64,000 nt of DNA from JADJSS01 sp046329815 (GCA_046329815.1 JAXLTY010000001.1:930001-994000); one strand, 5' to 3'; shown: positions 1 through 9,096, counted from the first letter of the stretch. Numbers and translations are program-made. Notes: generated by a model from the sequence alone, not told the origin.

Positions 1-330
1 TACAAAGATAAATATTTATTGTTCATACTCTGCTACATTGACAAACCATTGTCTGTAAATATCAATTCTATTGACACAACTCTATTAATACAAGTATATT
101 ATTATCAACATTTTACACAGAAAAATGAGAATAAACCAGCTAGTTTATTTGACACTAAAGACGATATTTTGTCTTTTATTGTGTAATAAAATTATACAAA
201 TTTGACATACAAATTATGGATTGCTGTATTAGACAAATGTCGCTTAATAATTCAAAGCTTCCGTTTAATAAATAAAACAAGAAAGTTCGTAACATATAAT
301 ATAGATTGCATAAACTAAAAGAACAATACT
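1..330. other. AT-rich intergenic spacer at the window edge
   Basis: No open reading frame with coding character is visible on either strand. The stretch is very AT-rich. The only recognisable signal is a leftward TAnnTTTG promoter element at 3-10, so a gene on the minus strand probably starts just left of the window and is divergent from the lipoprotein cluster. No convincing TAnnTTTG element was found directly before the first rightward gene. Confidence 0.6.
3..10 (-). promoter_or_regulatory. TAnnTTTG -7 promoter element, leftward
   Basis: The minus strand reads TATCTTTG, an exact match to the Bacteroidota -7 consensus. It points out of the window to the left, so it would serve a gene that is not visible here. 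Confidence 0.5.
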
Positions 331-1464
331 ATGAAAACACTCTCAAGAATTAGCATCTTATGCTGCATTACTATTGTCATATTCAGTTGCAATAGCTGCA
401 AAAAAGAGGACAAGACATCAAATAACAAAACATTACTCAAGCAAATTGAGTGTGCCGGCAACCAAACTTTCTTTATTACAAATGACAACACACTTTGGGC
501 TTGCGGACAAAACACCTATGGCGAGTTAGGCGACGGCACTACTACACAACGTGATGTTCCTGTAAAAATAATGGACAATGTAAAAAAAGTAAGCTCCAGA
601 AGTGGACACACGATGATTATAAAAACAGATAATACCTTATGGGCTTGTGGATATAATTACCAAGGGCAATTAGGTGATGGTGCTAATCCAACGACTACCG
701 ATCCGAATCCAACACCTAAACAAGTTATGACGGATGTTTTAGATGTTGCTTGTGGTTATTTATTTACGTTAATACTAAAAAATGACGGAACGGTTTGGGC
801 TTGTGGCAGTAACCTAAGCGGACAATTTGGAAAGAGTACTACTACTACCAATGTTTCTACACCGGTTTTGGTAAATACAAACACCAAAGCAATTGCTGCC
901 GGAAATTCACATTCTTTATTTCTAAAAACATCCAACATGTTGTATGCCGTTGGTAGCAATACCGATGGTCAACTCGGCGATGGCACTACTGCTCAAAAAT
1001 CTATTCCTGTATTTGTAATGTCTAATGTCAGTAAAATGACTGCAGGCAGATACCATACTATGATTCTTAAAACAGATAATACACTCTGGACAGTAGGTTA
1101 CAATGGTTCAGGGCAATTGGGCGATGGAACTACTATCAGCAAAAACTCGCCAATAAAAATTTCAAATGATGTAAAAGAAATTAGCAATAGTTTTGATAAT
1201 ACACTATTCTTAAAAACAGACAATACTTTATGGAATACCGGCGATAATCAATTTGGTGCATTTGGAAATGGAACGCAAACGAATACCTACAACACACCAC
1301 AAAAAATAATAGATAACATACATTTATTTGGCATTGGCGATAAACACACGGTGGTGCAAAATAGCAATAATGACATATTAAGTACAGGTTTAGATTTACA
1401 AGGGCAGTTAGGTAATGGTAATGGCAGCAGTCAAACAATATTTACTGTCATTTCTTTTCCATAA
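331..1464 (+). CDS. RCC1-repeat (seven-blade propeller) lipoprotein
   Basis: The 377-residue product starts with a hydrophobic signal peptide ending at a Cys-containing segment (FSCNSCKKED), so it is probably a lipoprotein of the outer membrane. The rest is a chain of seven RCC1/BLIP-II type repeats, each with an LWACG-like strand, an N-x-x-G-Q-L-G-D-G turn and a following V/I-rich strand plus H-T-x-x-x-K-x-D. Seven repeats are the right number for one closed beta propeller. RCC1-like propellers in bacteria usually bind proteins, and the ligand here is unknown. It is the first of five rightward lipoprotein genes. The start ATG is preceded by an A-rich leader rather than a Shine-Dalgarno sequence. 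Confidence 0.88.
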   Translation: MKTLSRISILCCITIVIFSCNSCKKEDKTSNNKTLLKQIECAGNQTFFITNDNTLWACGQNTYGELGDGTTTQRDVPVKIMDNVKKVSSRSGHTMIIKTDNTLWACGYNYQGQLGDGANPTTTDPNPTPKQVMTDVLDVACGYLFTLILKNDGTVWACGSNLSGQFGKSTTTTNVSTPVLVNTNTKAIAAGNSHSLFLKTSNMLYAVGSNTDGQLGDGTTAQKSIPVFVMSNVSKMTAGRYHTMILKTDNTLWTVGYNGSGQLGDGTTISKNSPIKISNDVKEISNSFDNTLFLKTDNTLWNTGDNQFGAFGNGTQTNTYNTPQKIIDNIHLFGIGDKHTVVQNSNNDILSTGLDLQGQLGNGNGSSQTIFTVISFP

Positions 1465-1486
1465 TTATAAAATAAAATTACCTGTC

Positions 1487-2188
1487 ATGAAAACATTTAA
1501 TAATCTTTTTCTTTTATGCGTCCTGTTTTCTGCTTGCAAAAAACCGACCGCAATAAAACCAGATCCATTATACGAAACCATTTACACGTTTGATAATACT
1601 TTGGCTGATAAGAATAACTATTCTGACACCATTAGAAATTTGAGATATGCTACAGATTACAGATATGTAAGCGATGGAAAAGTGAATAGTTGCATGCAAT
1701 TGTATAATGCTGACATAAATCTTACTGATTATTTTAATTTACCGGTAACAAAAACAACCAATCCTTTAAACTATAGCATATCCTGTTGGATAAAACTGGT
1801 TGATAAAACAAATTATAATTATTTATTCGGCTGCTCTTTTTGGAGTGCAACACCAAATTTCAAAAATGTAGAAATTGGTGGCACCATATCACAACAAAGA
1901 ACAGATGATTCATTATATATACTAAATGGAACCACTATAACAAATTTTGGCTTCTTGTGTAATATCCACACATGGAATAATCTAACAATAGTGTTATCAA
2001 CCGCAAATATTACTTATTACATTAATGGTATTGAAGTGTTTAAAGATTTCAGGCATCAACCTAATTCAGGATTGTTTAGATTACTGGTTCAGTCAATTAA
2101 TGCTATAACAAACGTTGACGATCTGCACCTTTGGAACTATGCCATTACAGAGCAGCAAGTAAAAGATTATTATAACTCTACAAAATAA
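1487..2188 (+). CDS. LamG-like (concanavalin A fold) lipoprotein
   Basis: I chose the ATG at 1487 because it begins a clear lipoprotein signal peptide (MKTFNNLFLLCVLFSACKK). The frame is open back to 1415, but that part overlaps the RCC1 gene and has no signal character. The mature 215 or so residues look like a laminin-G/jellyroll domain: SISCWIKL in the middle, TWNNLTIVL, then YYINGIEV and a closing DDLHLWNYAIT strand, which is the usual order in LamG-like domain 3 proteins. Such domains bind carbohydrate or protein at the cell surface. The spacer to the RCC1 gene is 22 bases, so the two may be co-transcribed. Confidence 0.75.
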   Translation: MKTFNNLFLLCVLFSACKKPTAIKPDPLYETIYTFDNTLADKNNYSDTIRNLRYATDYRYVSDGKVNSCMQLYNADINLTDYFNLPVTKTTNPLNYSISCWIKLVDKTNYNYLFGCSFWSATPNFKNVEIGGTISQQRTDDSLYILNGTTITNFGFLCNIHTWNNLTIVLSTANITYYINGIEVFKDFRHQPNSGLFRLLVQSINAITNVDDLHLWNYAITEQQVKDYYNSTK

Positions 2189-2376
2189 AAATTAGTATGC
2201 AAAAAGTGATTTATACATTATTAATAGCTGTATTTTTTTTGGTTAGATAAACGTAAGTTCAAATGATTCTGACGATCAATTATCATACACGATGCTGCTA
2301 TCAGTAAACTGTTATCTACTACACCAATAAAAGCAGGTGAAAAATAAATAATAAATTAAAAAAAAATCTTTAAACC
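2189..2376 (+). other. Intergenic gap with a possible gene remnant
   Basis: An ATG at 2197 opens a 17-codon frame that reads like the start of a signal peptide (MQKVIYTLLIAVFFLVR) and ends at 2250 after a run of eight T. Beyond it, other frames stay open for short distances only. This could be the decayed 5' end of a further lipoprotein or secreted-protein gene broken in the T run. It could equally be chance. No complete gene is present. Confidence 0.2.
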
Positions 2377-3063
2377 ATGAAAAAAATTAAAACAATCGTA
2401 ACTATAGCAATAGTAATCCTTGCTATAAGCTGCAAAAAAGCAAGCAGTAAAATAATATCAGATACGCGTCCAAGAGATATAGATGGTAATGTGTATGATA
2501 CTGTAGTTATAGGCACTCAAACATGGATGGTACAAAACCTTAAAACAACTAAATATAATGATGGAACTTCTATACCAACAGATTTAGATGATGTTGCATG
2601 GGCAAATATTAATATTGGTGCATTTACAGTTTACAATGCTAACAATACTTTTAATACCACATACTATAATGATACGTATGGTAAATTATACAATTGGTAT
2701 GCGGTAAACACTGGCAAATTAGCACCTAAAGGATGGCATATACCTACTGATGCTGAGTGTACTACTTTAACAGACTATCTAGGTGGTGAAAATACAGCTG
2801 GTGGCGCAATGAAAGCTACCACACTATGGAATAGTCCAAACACAGGAGCTAACAATAGTAGTGGTTTTACATGTCTTCCTGCGGGTCGCCGCGATATCAC
2901 TGGATCGTTCAATGATCTTGGCAACTTCGGTAACTTTTGGTCTTCTACAGGGCTTGATAGAAACAATGCGTGGTCTCGCCGAATGTATTTCAGTTCAACA
3001 GATGTAAGCAAATACGGCACTATTAAACAAACTGGATTAAGCGTTCGCTGTGTTAGAGACTAA
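2377..3063 (+). CDS. FISUMP-domain lipoprotein
   Basis: The 228-residue product has a lipoprotein signal peptide ending ILAISCKKAS. The mature part matches the Fibrobacter succinogenes major paralogous (FISUMP) domain. Visible marks in order are DIDGNVYDTVVIGTQTWM near residue 35, the N-L-K-T-T-K-Y-N-D-G-T segment, YGKLYNWYAV near 105, PKGWHIPTDAE near 117, GFTCLPAGRR near 163, NFWSST, and the terminal SVRCVRD. Function of the family is not established. It is common in secreted and surface proteins of Bacteroidota and Fibrobacteres and resembles C-type-lectin-like folds. It is the third gene of the lipoprotein run. Confidence 0.88.
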   Translation: MKKIKTIVTIAIVILAISCKKASSKIISDTRPRDIDGNVYDTVVIGTQTWMVQNLKTTKYNDGTSIPTDLDDVAWANINIGAFTVYNANNTFNTTYYNDTYGKLYNWYAVNTGKLAPKGWHIPTDAECTTLTDYLGGENTAGGAMKATTLWNSPNTGANNSSGFTCLPAGRRDITGSFNDLGNFGNFWSSTGLDRNNAWSRRMYFSSTDVSKYGTIKQTGLSVRCVRD

Positions 3064-3115
3064 TATAAATATTATCATTTCTAAAAAATACTGTTCAATA
3101 AAAAAACAAAAAACT

Positions 3116-3670
3116 ATGAAAACAATAAGATCAATAGCAGTTCTGGTATTAGTAATTATTGCTGTAAGCTGCAAAAAAGAAAAACAAAACGATGTAAATA
3201 TCGAAGACAAAACGGTTAGCATTCTGCTGTCTAATAACAATTCATCATCAAACGATAGTGTAATCGATCTAAACAGCGATGGAACTGATGATTTCCGTAT
3301 TTACAGTTCGCTGCCAGGTGGCATCAACACGAATAGTCAAATTGGAATCAATAGCATCACTAATTTTGAATTTTCAACTGAAATTTCAGGTTTTATCAAT
3401 GAAATCACCAAAACATTTTCCGAAGGTAGCACTATAAATGCATCATCAGGAACATGGAAAGCAGATGCTATCTTTTATTTTTATTCAGCACCTGATCAAT
3501 TTGGTTTTAATGGTGCCGGTGACAAATACATCGCTTTCAGAATAAAAAATGGAACAAGTTATAATTACGGCTGGATGCTGGTCAATATTTCCGGCGGACA
3601 TTTTATTACTATTAAGGCATATGGCTTACAAAAAAAAGCAGATGTTGCTATAAATGCAGGCGCAAAATAA
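3116..3670 (+). CDS. Lipoprotein of unknown function
   Basis: The frame is open from 3050, but the ATG at 3116 starts a proper lipoprotein signal peptide ending VIIAVSCKKEK, giving 184 residues. I do not recognise the family with certainty. A calcium-loop-like stretch (DLNSDGTDDF) lies near residue 55. The C-terminal half carries KYIAFRIKNG and YGWMLVNIS strands followed by IKAYG, a pattern also found in beta-sandwich domains of exported bacterial proteins. The leader peptide resembles that of the FISUMP gene upstream at both DNA and protein level. The gene lies between FISUMP and chitosanase genes in the same direction. Confidence 0.7.
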   Translation: MKTIRSIAVLVLVIIAVSCKKEKQNDVNIEDKTVSILLSNNNSSSNDSVIDLNSDGTDDFRIYSSLPGGINTNSQIGINSITNFEFSTEISGFINEITKTFSEGSTINASSGTWKADAIFYFYSAPDQFGFNGAGDKYIAFRIKNGTSYNYGWMLVNISGGHFITIKAYGLQKKADVAINAGAK

Positions 3671-3719
3671 ATCCATCTGTACCATTAACTTAAAGAACAA
3701 AATTATTAAAATCAAAACA

Positions 3720-4538
3720 ATGAAAAAATTAATCCTTTTACTTACTATTATAGTAACATTTTTTTCTGCCTGTAAAAAAGAAAAAAACATAACACAATAT
3801 GAAGATGGTTTAATTCCGTTTGCTGCCAAACAAAAAATCTTGGCTGATAAAATAGTTTCTATTTTTGAAAATGATGATACCATTATTCAATATGGCTATG
3901 TTAAAAACTTAGGTGATGGACGCGGTTACACAGCAGGAAAAGCAGGTTTCACGTCAGCCGATGGTGATTTATTGCAAGTGGTGCAAAAATATACTGCGCT
4001 TGTACCGAATAATTTATTGGTGCCATATCTTCCAACCTTGCAAACACTTGCTGATGATGGAAGCGACGATACGACTGCGATTCCTAATTTTCCGGCTGCA
4101 TGGCGTGCATGTACCGGTGATCCTAAATTTATAGATGCACAAAATTATGTAGCTGATTTATTGTATTACGAACCGGCTATCGAAGCATGTACCGATAATG
4201 GTTTAAAATTGCCGGCTTCTTTGTTATGCATTTATGACTGCTGTATTCAACACGGCGATGGCGATGATCCGGATGGTTTATATGCTATTATCGATAAAAC
4301 AAATGACGATTGCGGTGCTGCCGGCGAAGATATCGATGAGTTAGAATGGATGATGCGATTTCTGTATAATAGAAGAAAGGCACTTTTAAATCCTGATAAC
4401 GAAGAAACAAGAGATGAATGGAGTCAATCTGTCGGACGTGTGGACGCATTAAACAGAATTCTGCAAAATAATTTAAGATTGCAAAATGAAACGGTTAAAG
4501 TAAATCCGTTTGGCACCGAGCATATTATACATTTGTAG
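3720..4538 (+). CDS. Lipid-anchored GH46 chitosanase
   Basis: The ATG at 3720 begins a lipoprotein signal peptide with lipobox Cys18 (FFSACKKEK); the upstream extension to 3654 is not needed. The mature part looks like glycoside hydrolase family 46, which cleaves beta-1,4 links of chitosan with inversion. The diagnostic segment NLGDGRGYTAG is present (Asp66 would be the base). Glu50 in SIFENDD fits the proton-donor position, 16 residues before Asp66 compared with 18 in the Streptomyces N174 enzyme. DLLQVVQKYT, LVPYLP, LYYEPA, the H-G-D-G-D-D-P segment and a late FLYNRRKA follow in family order. Family identification is from memory of the motif set, not from a search. Anchoring by lipid suggests degradation at the cell surface. 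Confidence 0.85.
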   Translation: MKKLILLLTIIVTFFSACKKEKNITQYEDGLIPFAAKQKILADKIVSIFENDDTIIQYGYVKNLGDGRGYTAGKAGFTSADGDLLQVVQKYTALVPNNLLVPYLPTLQTLADDGSDDTTAIPNFPAAWRACTGDPKFIDAQNYVADLLYYEPAIEACTDNGLKLPASLLCIYDCCIQHGDGDDPDGLYAIIDKTNDDCGAAGEDIDELEWMMRFLYNRRKALLNPDNEETRDEWSQSVGRVDALNRILQNNLRLQNETVKVNPFGTEHIIHL

Positions 4539-4555
4539 TTAGCTTTAAAAAAAGT

Positions 4556-5599
4556 TTAATTTTCTTCCAAAAACCTTAAATTCCATAATTTTTCAGCTCG
4601 GCTGCCGATGAACCAGAAAACCAACGCCAGTATCATAAAGAAAACAGATTTGTGCAACGGAATCCAAAAGTATTCAAAATAACGTGTGACTAAGTTTAAT
4701 ATAAAAAATACTAATCCTGTGTTTCCAAGAATGTAATCATTGCGTTTTAAGCCAATATACATCGCCAGCAAAGAAATCAGGAATAATACAATCGACCAAA
4801 CAATAAAATTATATTGTTTTACTTCATACCATTGATCGATATCACTGTAATTACCAAAAATAGAAACCAGCCATAACGTGATAAAAAGTAACAGGACGCT
4901 TGTCGTATAATGTGTTTTAAAGAATAATGGCTCTAATACTTTCTGTGTTTTTACAAAAAATGATATCAATAACAGACCAATGCAATATGGCAAAAATAAA
5001 ACCGGATAACTGAATCTGTTATTATAGGATTGGTACGTTGGTGGTGCAATTATGATAAAATAAGCTAATGTCAACATCAAAATACTTAGCAGCCAGCAAA
5101 CAGGAGATTTAAAATAAATGGCGATACAAACATATAATACAGTTGCCAGCAAAAAGATAAATGTATAATTATGCTCAAAAAGATGCAGTGCTTTCGACCA
5201 ATAAAAAATAGCAGATAAACTCAAAAAAGCACCAAAGAGCAAAATTGCGTCATTGGTGATTTGTGTTTCTGGATGGTTTTTAAATCTAAGTTTTGTAATG
5301 TAAAAAAACAAAATACTAAATAACGTTAAAATACTGCTGATTGCTGTTGGTGTAATTTGAAAGATCTTTTGAATAAACACACGCAATGGCTTGTCTGCCA
5401 GCAATACAATCACTGATAATATAGCGCACGATACTGCTATATTAAAAGCATAATATGTAACTTTTTTCCAGTTGAATTTACGAACCTTAATCGATTGCTT
5501 TAGCTGAGTCGCCTGCTCATCGGTCAGCAGTTGCTCACTCTTCCACACATCAATCGTTTGTTTTAAAAATTCTGCTTTATCTTTGTCTAATGGCTGCAT
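4556..5599 (-). CDS. DUF2157-like multi-pass membrane protein
   Basis: The 347-residue product has a short hydrophilic N terminus (about 45 residues, with a helical segment containing LLTDEQATQLKQ) followed by roughly nine to ten hydrophobic segments to the C terminus. This plan, a small cytoplasmic helix pair before a polytopic core, is typical of DUF2157 membrane proteins, whose role is unknown. The gene is convergent with the chitosanase gene, with an 17-base gap, and ends the lipoprotein run. The start at 5599 is an ATG and the next gene upstream is divergent. The assignment to DUF2157 is tentative; a generic predicted membrane protein is certain. Confidence 0.65.
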   Translation of the reverse strand: MQPLDKDKAEFLKQTIDVWKSEQLLTDEQATQLKQSIKVRKFNWKKVTYYAFNIAVSCAILSVIVLLADKPLRVFIQKIFQITPTAISSILTLFSILFFYITKLRFKNHPETQITNDAILLFGAFLSLSAIFYWSKALHLFEHNYTFIFLLATVLYVCIAIYFKSPVCWLLSILMLTLAYFIIIAPPTYQSYNNRFSYPVLFLPYCIGLLLISFFVKTQKVLEPLFFKTHYTTSVLLLFITLWLVSIFGNYSDIDQWYEVKQYNFIVWSIVLFLISLLAMYIGLKRNDYILGNTGLVFFILNLVTRYFEYFWIPLHKSVFFMILALVFWFIGSRAEKLWNLRFLEEN

Positions 5600-5746
5600 C
5601 TGGATTCAAAAATATATAAAAAGAAAATAAATTCTCAATCTTTCTTTTGCATTAAGTCAATTTTACGCAGACAACAAATTGGCAAGACATTTGTTACTAA
5701 TTTTTTAATCTGTACAACTGAATCGTTTTTGAAGCGTTCATTTGTA

Positions 5747-5754
5747 TAAATTTG
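5747..5754 (+). promoter_or_regulatory. TAnnTTTG promoter of the DUF5686 gene
   Basis: The element reads TAAATTTG and lies 18 bases before the GTG start at 5773. A TTTTTG that could be the -33 element lies about 15 bases further upstream. Confidence 0.55.
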
Positions 5755-5772
5755 CTGAACTGAAATCATAAC

Positions 5773-8502
5773 GTGCGCACATTATTTTTCGTTTTTAATA
5801 TTTTGTTATTCAGCTCATTGTCGTTCGGACAAATTGAATTGAAAGGTATTGTCATCGATGCTAAAACGAAAGAAGCATTACCTTATGTAAATTATGCGAT
5901 CGGTTCCAACCAAGGCGGCACTACTGACGATTCCGGAAGATTCTTCATTACTGTAAATTCTAAAACAGATTCTGTTGTTTTTTCTTATATCGGTTACAAA
6001 GACGAATCACTAAAAAAACGTTTTTTCAGAAAAGACTCCATTGTTGTTAAACTGCACCTGGAAAGCTTTATGCTGGAAGAATTTACAGTAAAAGCCAAGA
6101 AAGGAAAAATTCCTAAAGACACTGCAGCCATTCGTATTTTCAGGAATGTAATCGCACACAAAAAAGATAACCGACCCAAAAGCTTTTCATCGTATCAATA
6201 TGAAGAATACCTGAAAACAGTTGCTTCTCTGTATAATATCAAACCAAGAATTGCGAAGCTGAAAATATTAAAACCATTTAAATTTATTCTGGAAAATCAG
6301 GACACAACGGCTGACGGCACGCGCTATATTCCATTGATTTTAAAAGAAACTATCAGCGATCATTACGTCAATAAAGATCCTAAAAAAAATAAAGAAATTG
6401 TAAAAGCGCAGAAAACTTCAGGTATCGAACAATTGCGCTTTTCTGAATTGTTGGATATTGCTTTTGATGAAGTGGAAATATACGACAATCAAACTCAGGT
6501 GATCGGTAAAACATTCTTGCTGCCTTTTGCGGATGGTGGTTTGGCATTGTATAATTATTATGTAATTGATAGCGTAAAAGTAGCTGATACAACTAAAGCA
6601 ATTGACACCAGTAAGTTTATTTATAAAAACAGAACGCTTCATTTTAATAAAGTGAAGTACGACACAAGCATTATTAAAAATATGCTGACCGCTGACAGTA
6701 CTATTAATGCAATAAATAACACAGTTCATCCGGACAGTTCGATCATTACCTACACAACAGTAATAGACAGTTCGATCATTGCAGATAGTTTAATTGCTAC
6801 AGACACTATCATCGTGCGCGACAGTGTGATGATCTATAATTTAGCATTTACACCAAAAAGCAAGTCCGATTTATTATTCAATGGAAAAGCAAAAATTCAT
6901 GGCGGCGATTATGCAATCATGAAAATTGAACTTGGCATCGACAAACGTTCTAATTTGAATTTTGTGAATGATTTTTCTTTATCACAAGGATTTGAGAATG
7001 TAAACGGCAACTGGTTCAAGAATATGGAATCGCGTTCCACTAATATTTCGTATTCCAAAAAGAAGAAAGCAAAAAGTGTTCGCATTGCACGTTACATGCA
7101 TCGCAAAGACATTATTATCGAACAACCGATTGCAGATACTATTCTGAAAGATATCGACCAGGTTTTGGTAAAAGGTTACCGCAAAAAAAGTGACTCGTTT
7201 TGGCTGGCAAGTCGTCATGATACATTGGCAAAATCTGAGGAAAACGTCTATTTTTTGATTGATTCTCTAAAGCGAACAAAAATATACAAAGCATTTTCTG
7301 CGCTTGGCAGTTTGTTTGCAAGTGGTTATTATAAAACAAAAATCATTGACATTGGCAATATTTACCAAATTGCAACATGGAACGATTTGGAAGGCGTGCG
7401 TTTACGATTAAACCTGAAAAACAACTGGCGCATCGGCGAATGGGTCAACTGGAAAGTATATGCAGCTTATGGCTTAAAAGATAAACGCTTTAAATATGGC
7501 TTGGAATTAAGCACTAAATTACCTGATAAAAAATTTAAACATTATCATGCGCTTTCTGCGTCTTACCGTGATGACTATCAGCGGTTCACATTAGAAGGTT
7601 CAGGACAGGAATACGACTATATTTTCAATTCATTATTGCGCAGAAGATCCATTGCCGATTTGATCTATCTGAAAGATGCACGCCTGAGTTATTACAAAGA
7701 TTGGGGCAAGAATATCAATACTACTATTACTTTAAACTATAAGAATTACAAAACCATTCCAGGAAGAATTGAATTTATTAAAACAACAGAATTAGGCGAA
7801 CCTTATGCACCGGGAAATTTTGATACAGTTCGTCATTCCAGTTTCCAGGTTTTCGCACCGAGTATTAATTTCAGCGCAACACCTGGCGCAAAATATTTAC
7901 AAACTTCTCGCAAAAAGCAATTCTTAAAAGGTAATTTGCCACGCATCACATTCAATTATTCTTTTTCTATTAAAAGCAAAATCAGTGATTTTAATTACCA
8001 CAAACTGACATTGCTGGTAGAAGAACGTTTACCATCGCCGATTGGTCATACCAATATTCGTTTGGCTGGCAGTAAATTGTTTGGTTCTGCACCGTATCCG
8101 TTGCTGACCATCTTGCCAGGAAACCAGTCTTTCTTATATGATAATGAACGTTTCACGAATATGTTGGAAAATGAATTCATTGCCGACCAGCAATTAGCAT
8201 TATACATCGAACATCATTTTGATGGTTTCTTTTTTAATAAAATTCCATTGTGGCGAAAACTAGGTTTACGCGAAATCTTTGAAACCAAAATGGCTGTCGC
8301 AAGTTTAGATAAAAATAAAGTTTCTTTTTCTGATCTTCCGACCGGTTTAAATGGCTTAAATGGATTTTATGCAGAAGTTGGATTTGGCATCGAAAACATC
8401 GCGAAATTTTTGCGCGTTGATTTCAACTGGCGTCTAACACAACTTGATAATCCAAATGTGAAAAAATTCCGCTGGACATTATATTTTGTTCCGAATTTCT
8501 AA
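5773..8502 (+). CDS. DUF5686 outer-membrane protein with carboxypeptidase-regulatory-like domain
   Basis: The 909-residue product starts at GTG, the only start in frame before the signal peptide. A Sec signal peptide (ending SLSFGQ) is followed by a CarboxypepD_reg-like beta sandwich (residues about 20-110: ELKGIVIDAKTKEALPYVNYAI, GTTDDSGRF, YIGYKDESL). The remainder has the long, beta-rich, aromatic pattern of the DUF5686 family, ending in a C-terminal barrel-like stretch with final FVPNF. These proteins are predicted outer-membrane barrels of unknown substrate, common in Bacteroidota. Its stop overlaps the stop of the convergent lipoprotein gene by four bases. Confidence 0.85.
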   Translation: MRTLFFVFNILLFSSLSFGQIELKGIVIDAKTKEALPYVNYAIGSNQGGTTDDSGRFFITVNSKTDSVVFSYIGYKDESLKKRFFRKDSIVVKLHLESFMLEEFTVKAKKGKIPKDTAAIRIFRNVIAHKKDNRPKSFSSYQYEEYLKTVASLYNIKPRIAKLKILKPFKFILENQDTTADGTRYIPLILKETISDHYVNKDPKKNKEIVKAQKTSGIEQLRFSELLDIAFDEVEIYDNQTQVIGKTFLLPFADGGLALYNYYVIDSVKVADTTKAIDTSKFIYKNRTLHFNKVKYDTSIIKNMLTADSTINAINNTVHPDSSIITYTTVIDSSIIADSLIATDTIIVRDSVMIYNLAFTPKSKSDLLFNGKAKIHGGDYAIMKIELGIDKRSNLNFVNDFSLSQGFENVNGNWFKNMESRSTNISYSKKKKAKSVRIARYMHRKDIIIEQPIADTILKDIDQVLVKGYRKKSDSFWLASRHDTLAKSEENVYFLIDSLKRTKIYKAFSALGSLFASGYYKTKIIDIGNIYQIATWNDLEGVRLRLNLKNNWRIGEWVNWKVYAAYGLKDKRFKYGLELSTKLPDKKFKHYHALSASYRDDYQRFTLEGSGQEYDYIFNSLLRRRSIADLIYLKDARLSYYKDWGKNINTTITLNYKNYKTIPGRIEFIKTTELGEPYAPGNFDTVRHSSFQVFAPSINFSATPGAKYLQTSRKKQFLKGNLPRITFNYSFSIKSKISDFNYHKLTLLVEERLPSPIGHTNIRLAGSKLFGSAPYPLLTILPGNQSFLYDNERFTNMLENEFIADQQLALYIEHHFDGFFFNKIPLWRKLGLREIFETKMAVASLDKNKVSFSDLPTGLNGLNGFYAEVGFGIENIAKFLRVDFNWRLTQLDNPNVKKFRWTLYFVPNF

Positions 8503-8957
8503 AAAGCCCATTCTACATGTCCATATTTTTCATTGGAACTGGCTTTATACAACAATAAATATCCGGCGCTGTAAAGATTTACAGAGTTTACTTTTTTATA
8601 CAAAAAATTCCCTGATTTACCTTTTAAACTGCCTACAGATACAAAATCAGAAGTTGGTGTCGAAATATTTAATACGCCTCTTACATCTACATCTTCTGCA
8701 TCTGCATTTAAGCTGAAATTTCTAAATACAAATAACAACGTATCTGGTGTTCCAATATTCTTATTTCCAAATAAAGTAACCGTACCTGTCGTAGTTTTTG
8801 AATCGTTTATAAGAGTTTGTTCTTGATAACGAAAATAATGTAATGTATCAGCCAGTGATTCATTTACGGTTCCAAGTTTAGTTGTGCCGTCTTTTTTACA
8901 AGAAAATAAAAACGCACATAATGTGGTGGCAGCAAAAAATGCAAATATTCTTTTCAT
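8499..8957 (-). CDS. Small lipoprotein of unknown function
   Basis: I chose the ATG at 8957 because it begins a lipoprotein signal peptide (MKRIFAFFAATTLCAFLFSCKKD); the frame is open to 8981. The mature part of about 130 residues shows alternating beta-type strands (TGTVTLFGNKNIGTPDTLLF, VDVRGVLNIS) and ends VEWAF. I do not recognise a family. Promoter element TACTTTTG is at 9007-9014. The mature end C-K-K-D matches other lipoproteins here. Confidence 0.72.
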   Translation of the reverse strand: MKRIFAFFAATTLCAFLFSCKKDGTTKLGTVNESLADTLHYFRYQEQTLINDSKTTTGTVTLFGNKNIGTPDTLLFVFRNFSLNADAEDVDVRGVLNISTPTSDFVSVGSLKGKSGNFLYKKVNSVNLYSAGYLLLYKASSNEKYGHVEWAF

Positions 8958-9006
8958 TTTTTTTTGTTTTAGTGTTAGCATATATGTAAATATATTTTAA
9001 TTCATT

Positions 9007-9014
9007 CAAAAGTA
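9007..9014 (-). promoter_or_regulatory. TAnnTTTG promoter of the lipoprotein gene
   Basis: The minus strand reads TACTTTTG, about 50 bases upstream of the ATG at 8957. Confidence 0.5.
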
Positions 9015-9072
9015 CAACTTTTTACAACATAATATCCAAAATTTATTACTTGTTACTTACTACTAAAAAAAC

Positions 9073-9080
9073 TATTTTTG
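9073..9080 (+). promoter_or_regulatory. TAnnTTTG promoter of the TPR gene
   Basis: The element reads TATTTTTG and ends 16 bases before the ATG at 9097, so the leader would be only about a dozen bases. Confidence 0.55.
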
Positions 9081-9096
9081 CAACTCAATTTATACT

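Noticed and set aside
1..330. Possible tRNA or small RNA in the first spacer
   Set aside because: No cloverleaf, conserved T-loop sequence or stable hairpin with a T run could be found by eye.
3913..4134. 73-codon frame inside the chitosanase gene
   Set aside because: A shadow in another frame of a gene with clear GH46 motifs.
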